The notes under the pieces were generated by a model that ran no database searches, was not told the DNA's origin, and saw only the letters and a program-made list of their open reading frames with translations. Of a stretch of 64,000 nucleotides of DNA, positions 59,804 through 64,000 are shown one piece after another (positions within the stretch are counted from its first letter, which is position 1; each line of letters opens with the position of its first letter). Source of the DNA: Pseudoscleropodium purum (Eukaryota > Streptophyta > Bryopsida > Hypnales > Brachytheciaceae); NCBI GenBank assembly GCA_963969395.1, contig OZ017798.1, forward strand, positions 2,170,001 through 2,234,000. The letters are read 5' to 3'. The translations under genes were made by a program, and so were the position numbers.

Positions 59804-59811
59804 TATATATA
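59804..59811 (+). promoter_or_regulatory. TATA box of peroxidase copy 4
   Basis: TATATATA after CTCG, about 70 bases before the ATG at 59879; same arrangement as copies 1 and 3. Confidence 0.6.
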
Positions 59812-59878
59812 GAACCGCTTCTACGTCTTTCAATTTTAGCTAGTGCATTCTCCAACTTCGGCATCGACGGTTGGAACG

Positions 59879-60868
59879 ATGGGTGCAACGAGGTCTGCAA
59901 TTGCGGGATGCGTGGCCGTGCTGGCCATTCTCAGCGTCATGACCGCACCCGTGGCTGCTAGACGAAGCCTCTCCAGGTCCAACGAGGGCGGGTGCAAAGA
60001 AGGCTTCTACCAGAACTCCTGCCCAAACGTGGAAAACATCATCTACGAGTCCATGCTCAAGTCGTTCCAGAACGACCCCACTGTCGCGCCAGGCGTCCTC
60101 CGCCTCGCCTACCACGATTGCTTCGTCCGCGGCTGCGACGCGTCCTTGCTCCTTGACGGATCCAGCTCCGAGAGAAACAACATCATCAATACTGGCCTCC
60201 ACGGCTTCGAAGCCATCGACGCCGCCAAGGCCGCCGTGGAAAAGGCGTGCCCGGGGACCGTTTCGTGCTCCGACGTGCTGCAGTTCGCCGTCCGCGACAC
60301 CGTGAAGTTGACGGGAGGACAAGGCTGGACGGTTCCCGCCGGGCGTCGCGACGGTACCGTTTCCAGGTCTTCCGAGGTGGCGGCCAACCTCATGACCCCC
60401 AACAACACGGTTCCCGTGCTGTTGAAGGCTTTCCAGAAGAAGGGTCTGAGCGCCGCGCAGATGGTGGCTTTGGCTGGTGCGCACACCATCGGCGTCGCGC
60501 CTTGCTTGACCTTCGATGACCGCCTCCACGGCGAGAAAGTGGATCCCACACTGCCCTCGTCGTTCGCGAAGTCGTTGTTGAAGAAGTGTCCTGTTGCTGG
60601 TATTACGAACGTGAACGTGAACCTGGATTTGGTTTCTCCGAAGAAGTTCGACACGCAGTACTTCAAGAACATCGTGAACAAACTGGGGTTGCTGACTTCT
60701 GATCAGAGCATGTGGGTGGACTCGCGTACGAAAGGATCGGTGCGTGCCAACACGGACAGGGCGACGTTCAACTCGAACTTCGCGAAGGCGATGGTGGCGA
60801 TGAGCCAGATCGACGTGCTTACGGGCAGCTCTGGCGAGATTCGTCGAGTGTGCAGTTCCGTGAACTAA
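59879..60868 (+). CDS. Class III peroxidase, copy 4
   Basis: Complete 329-residue secreted peroxidase in inverted orientation to the other three copies. Start at the ATG at 59879; the open frame upstream begins with GTG and is not used. Signal peptide to about residue 27, Arg75 and His79, His202, Asp258 and all eight conserved cysteines are present. It differs from copies 2 and 3 at ten residues (10, 14, 21, 28, 35, 36, 46, 96, 100, 111). From residue 112 to the end the protein is identical, although a few synonymous changes remain in the DNA. The usual substrates are phenolics in the wall; the specific role is unknown. No intron, stop or frameshift. Confidence 0.95.
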   Translation: MGATRSAIAGCVAVLAILSVMTAPVAARRSLSRSNEGGCKEGFYQNSCPNVENIIYESMLKSFQNDPTVAPGVLRLAYHDCFVRGCDASLLLDGSSSERNNIINTGLHGFEAIDAAKAAVEKACPGTVSCSDVLQFAVRDTVKLTGGQGWTVPAGRRDGTVSRSSEVAANLMTPNNTVPVLLKAFQKKGLSAAQMVALAGAHTIGVAPCLTFDDRLHGEKVDPTLPSSFAKSLLKKCPVAGITNVNVNLDLVSPKKFDTQYFKNIVNKLGLLTSDQSMWVDSRTKGSVRANTDRATFNSNFAKAMVAMSQIDVLTGSSGEIRRVCSSVN

Positions 60869-61440
60869 GTTAGTCAGGGTTTTAGTTGAATTGTTGCCCA
60901 GGAGCCAGCTTCATGGCGGGCAACACTAGTACAATATTCATAAATATTTTTAGTCCATCGATCAGTTAGAAATTAGAAACCATTCTTTCCACGCCACGAT
61001 TAGTTCGAGACCCGACGATCAGGGAAGGGCGTTTTCCAATCGGTGCTTGCATTCATGGTTAGTTAGTTTGATTCATGCCCCCTCTTCAATTCAGGGATGA
61101 CGAGATTCATGAATTTTATTATTATTTGGCTTCCGACTTCCGGTGATCGATGTCTGCGCTAGTACCACGTGTTCATGACACACAGTTTATTTAATTGAAT
61201 TGGCACTTGGGTTAATTGGTCGTTTTGGGACGGTATCGTTACTCCTAATCTGTTCCTAGTTGAGAATTGAGAGAGTTATGGAGATGTGAAGTCTTTATTT
61301 AGAGGGCGCTAGACGTTACGTATCCTGAATAACTGTCACAGAATCTGATGAGGTTTTTAACGCTTGCTTCGCTGAATTGAATGCGTTTGAAGCTGGAGTC
61401 ACAGCTTGGAGCACTTGAAGTCATGAATTAGCCTTACTAC
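60869..61440 (+). other. 3' flank of peroxidase module 4
   Basis: Inverted counterpart of the copy 3 flank (22740-23327): shared GGAGCCAGC, GTTTTCCAATCGGTGCT, TGACGAGATTCATGAATTT and TGGAGTCACAGCTTGGAGC-like runs. No gene. Confidence 0.55.
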
Positions 61441-63250
61441 GTTCGAAGTACCAACTGAATCATCTGCTTTAAAATTACGTTGATTGTTCGTTCTTACAGA
61501 ATATTCAGTAACACTTGTTTACATTCGCACAAAGTATAACAATTCTACAACTTAGAAGATCTTTGATGGATCTTGTATATATCAATTTCAGGTTTCTCTC
61601 TTCAAGATAGAGAGCTCACGCTTAGCAAGCGGGCAATCATAAGCAAGTACAATCCAAGAGCAAGTGCATAGTATGACTTCATGAAAATCCAAAAAATTCG
61701 CAAACCTTTAGCCCATATTTCACCGAGTTCAATATTTATCTCTAACTTATGACTAGTACCAAAATGTCTGAATGCAAGAGTGTCGATAACTACGCGCATG
61801 GTCAAATGCTCGTAGGCGTGACACCATGAACATGTTGTTGAAGAAATTGCAAAGTCAGTGGCTCTTATTTAGCAAGATCATGTGTTTGAATAGGAGTTAG
61901 AAGAGGTATGAACAGTAGCGCTTGGAGGACCATGTCCAAATCGAGTGGTTACCAAGCCGACTATGAATACAGTTACATATAGTAGTATGCCATACGTACA
62001 CCTTTCACTTTGTCAACGACTTGGGTATTCAATGTACAATATGTAATATTGCAATTATTTTATCGGGAGATCTCTCAATGATATTCAAAATGGAACTTCT
62101 GATATAGGTATAGAAGTATGTGGTATAAATTTATTCTATAAACATGCTCACAAGTCTATTAGGAGATCTCTGGTTGTTGCATAAGCAAAGTTCCAACTTC
62201 GGATCCAGAAGTGTCCACTAGAAATCGAATTGTCCATATTCGGCATTCAAAGACCCAAAATGGACCATTGAGAGATCTCCCAATGCCAAATTTGTTAAAG
62301 GAGCCATTGGCTTCACTTTCTATACATTAAAACTGCATTTTTGCTACCACGTCATCAAGAGATCTCTCGATGACTTATTTGTGTATGTTTATGATCACTT
62401 ACTATTCTCTCAGTAACAATATGTATTACGCAGTAGATTGACCGCAGATGTACTAATGCAAAGTAACAAATAACCAATGGAAGATCTTTGGTTGCTTTTC
62501 CTAGACCATCTTCTTTGGACTAAAACCACTAGAGGTCAATTGCGTGTGGTATCATCTAATCTATTCACGCCTGAGTATGAAGAAATCCAAATGAGACCGT
62601 GAAGAGATTTCTCGAAGTTAGCTTGATAAATGAGCTATACAATGCTCTTAATTCATCTTATGATATCCAATGACAAAGAAGCCATTAGCCAGACATCGGG
62701 AGATCTCCCAATAACTTATTGGGTATGTTTGAATAGAATGATATTGAGCTGAATATTAAACATTATGGTGCATTGACTTATTTTTGTATTTGTCACTACT
62801 TCCCATGAACTTGATTTAGTCCTGAAAGGTCTTCATCAGGAGATCTTCCAATGGTTATGCAAAAGGGGCTTGTCCTTCTCATTTTCATTGGTAGCAGGGT
62901 TGTACAATTTATGGAAGCAGTTGTTTGTTCATAGTTTATGGATGATTGGTCCCTTTATAATTCGAGTAGAGGTACACTGAATATTTCTTGGACTAACTTC
63001 TTCACGCCTTTGTTAAACTTGTAGGTTTACAATTTAGCATTAAGCTTGGAGACATGGCATCCTTTCAAAGAGAGGGTAGTGAAATGGATTCTTGCTCGGC
63101 AAGGCTAGACGTTGTTATTATTCTTTACATAGGTGGATCACAAGGAGAAGATGAGTCTCTGGTCTCTTAAGCGAGGACATCACCATTGAATAATGGTGAT
63201 TTTGTAAAGCTCTTCATTCAAGGATTTGGTGAGGTAGGATAGGATCTGTT
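61441..63250. other. Region without a recognisable gene; recurrent GAGATCTC palindrome
   Basis: Between about 62065 and 62850 a near-palindrome of the form GGGAGATCTCCCAATG recurs in eight variants (near 62065, 62160, 62270, 62350, 62484, 62602, 62697 and 62838). Spacing is irregular at about 80-140 bases. It may be a diverged tandem array or decayed coding repeats. No frame or family recognised. Confidence 0.45.
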
Positions 63251-63895
63251 GTGGAGGCGAGACCTATGGGAGAATGGCTCGCTATTGCCATCCCCTTACA
63301 ACCGTGGGTCTTTGTTCTTGTACAACCTCAATGTATTGTTGAGGATGCTCAATTTTTTACTATCAATCCTAGTCAAAGGGGTTTTCAAACACTGAGTGAT
63401 GTGTTGGAGCAGATTGTGTTGTGGAGAGCCTTCAACGTTGAGAAGTCATCTAGAGATCCCTTAATGGATGCGATTTCCTATATATGATAGGAGGACTAGA
63501 TTAGGCTTGAAGTACATCAGAAGGACTCCGAAGGTATCCTTCTCTCATCGGGTAGAATAAACTATTGGAGACCGGATGACCATTTTCAAGAGACAGTATT
63601 GGATGCAAAGCATGTGGGTGTTACTGTGGTAGATGTTTTTGTGGGTGGTCTAGAAACTGTAATGACCCACGAGTAGTGGCCTATATTGGAATGCTTGTTC
63701 CCTAATGGTCAGTCATTGAAGGAGACATTAGACTATTTTGTAGTCCTTCCTCATGATGAAGACCCACTTGCTTATTTAGGTGGACAATCGAAGGCACATT
63801 ATTGCTTCATTGTACGTAGTTCTAGTACTGTCTTCAAGGATTCATACTATGTTCACAAAACGACCAACAAAGAAGTCCAGAAGGTTAGTGCTTAG
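63251..63895 (+). pseudogene. Decayed coding frame of unknown family
   Basis: One frame reads coding-like from MEARPMGEWLAIAIP (63251) to 63895 with stops near 63485, 63488, 63497 and 63674. Protein-like stretches include FQTLSDVLEQIVLWRAF, TVLDAKHVGVTVVDVFVGG and LKETLDYFVVLPHDEDP. I do not recognise the family. Its beginning may lie upstream in another frame. It could belong to a transposon. Confidence 0.35.
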
Positions 63896-64000
63896 AGGTG
63901 CTGCGATAGTGGGTGCTACCAATTTTTTCCCCGAGAGAGTACAGTACTTGTTAGACGGAAGTTTTGGATTAAATCATTTGAAGAGCGATATAAATATGGA

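Noticed and set aside
1..64000. CRISPR arrays, tRNA or rRNA genes
   Set aside because: No regular short repeats with spacers and no tRNA or rRNA landmarks were found; the tandem repeats present are plant satellites or transposon arrays.

Overview
Eukaryotic nuclear DNA, very probably from a land plant. The window carries four copies of a secreted class III (plant-type) peroxidase gene, and almost everything else is AT-rich intergenic DNA full of DNA-transposon remnants. The peroxidase frames have no intron, and the transposon load suggests a large, repeat-rich genome. A non-seed plant (bryophyte, lycophyte or fern) is my guess; the sequence alone does not settle it. I saw no rRNA, tRNA, CRISPR array or bacterial-style operon.

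Layout. 1-1336: 5' part of peroxidase copy 1 (minus strand, cut by the window edge) with its upstream module. 1337-4605: a 3.3-kb segment that occurs again at 40459-43698. 4606-12330: AT-rich DNA with only weak fragments. 12330-16810: peroxidase module 2 (minus strand). 17057-17979: two fold-back elements. 18298-21080: a repeat segment with a ~365-bp tandem array. 22180-25560: peroxidase module 3 (minus strand). 25561-26005 plus 37788-40383: the second copy of the 18298-21080 segment, split by an 11.8-kb insertion. 26006-37779: that insertion, a hAT-like element with CAGGGTTGAC ends and a perfect 8-bp target duplication. 40384-43698: a broken hAT-like end joined to the second copy of the 1337-4605 segment. 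43804-47443: a cluster of CACTA-type ends with a perfect 45-bp inverted repeat inside. 47444-52680: no recognisable gene. 52681-56971: a heavily decayed minus-strand gene, probably TE-derived. 58190-61440: peroxidase module 4, inverted (plus strand), whose promoter region holds a candidate piggyBac-type element. 61441-64000: no recognisable gene, apart from a recurrent palindrome and a decayed coding frame near the end.

How the parts relate. The four peroxidases form a local duplicate family. Copies 2 and 3 are identical on reading over about 1.14 kb including the whole reading frame, while their flanks differ, which suggests recent gene conversion. The surrounding duplicated blocks act as natural empty-site controls: each of two small hAT-like elements is present in one copy of the 3.3-kb segment and absent from the other.

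The most unusual object is the 11.8-kb element. It contains two outward-pointing gene sets whose first genes are paralogous CxxC zinc-finger proteins. The minus-strand gene continues through a coiled coil and a RING finger. The plus-strand side ends with an intact 497-codon kinase-like frame. Each of the three gene starts is preceded by a GC-rich array of GTCCGCC-type repeats, also found at the element ends. The first two genes are broken by stops, mostly explicable by C-to-T decay; the kinase-like frame is not. I found no canonical hAT transposase inside.
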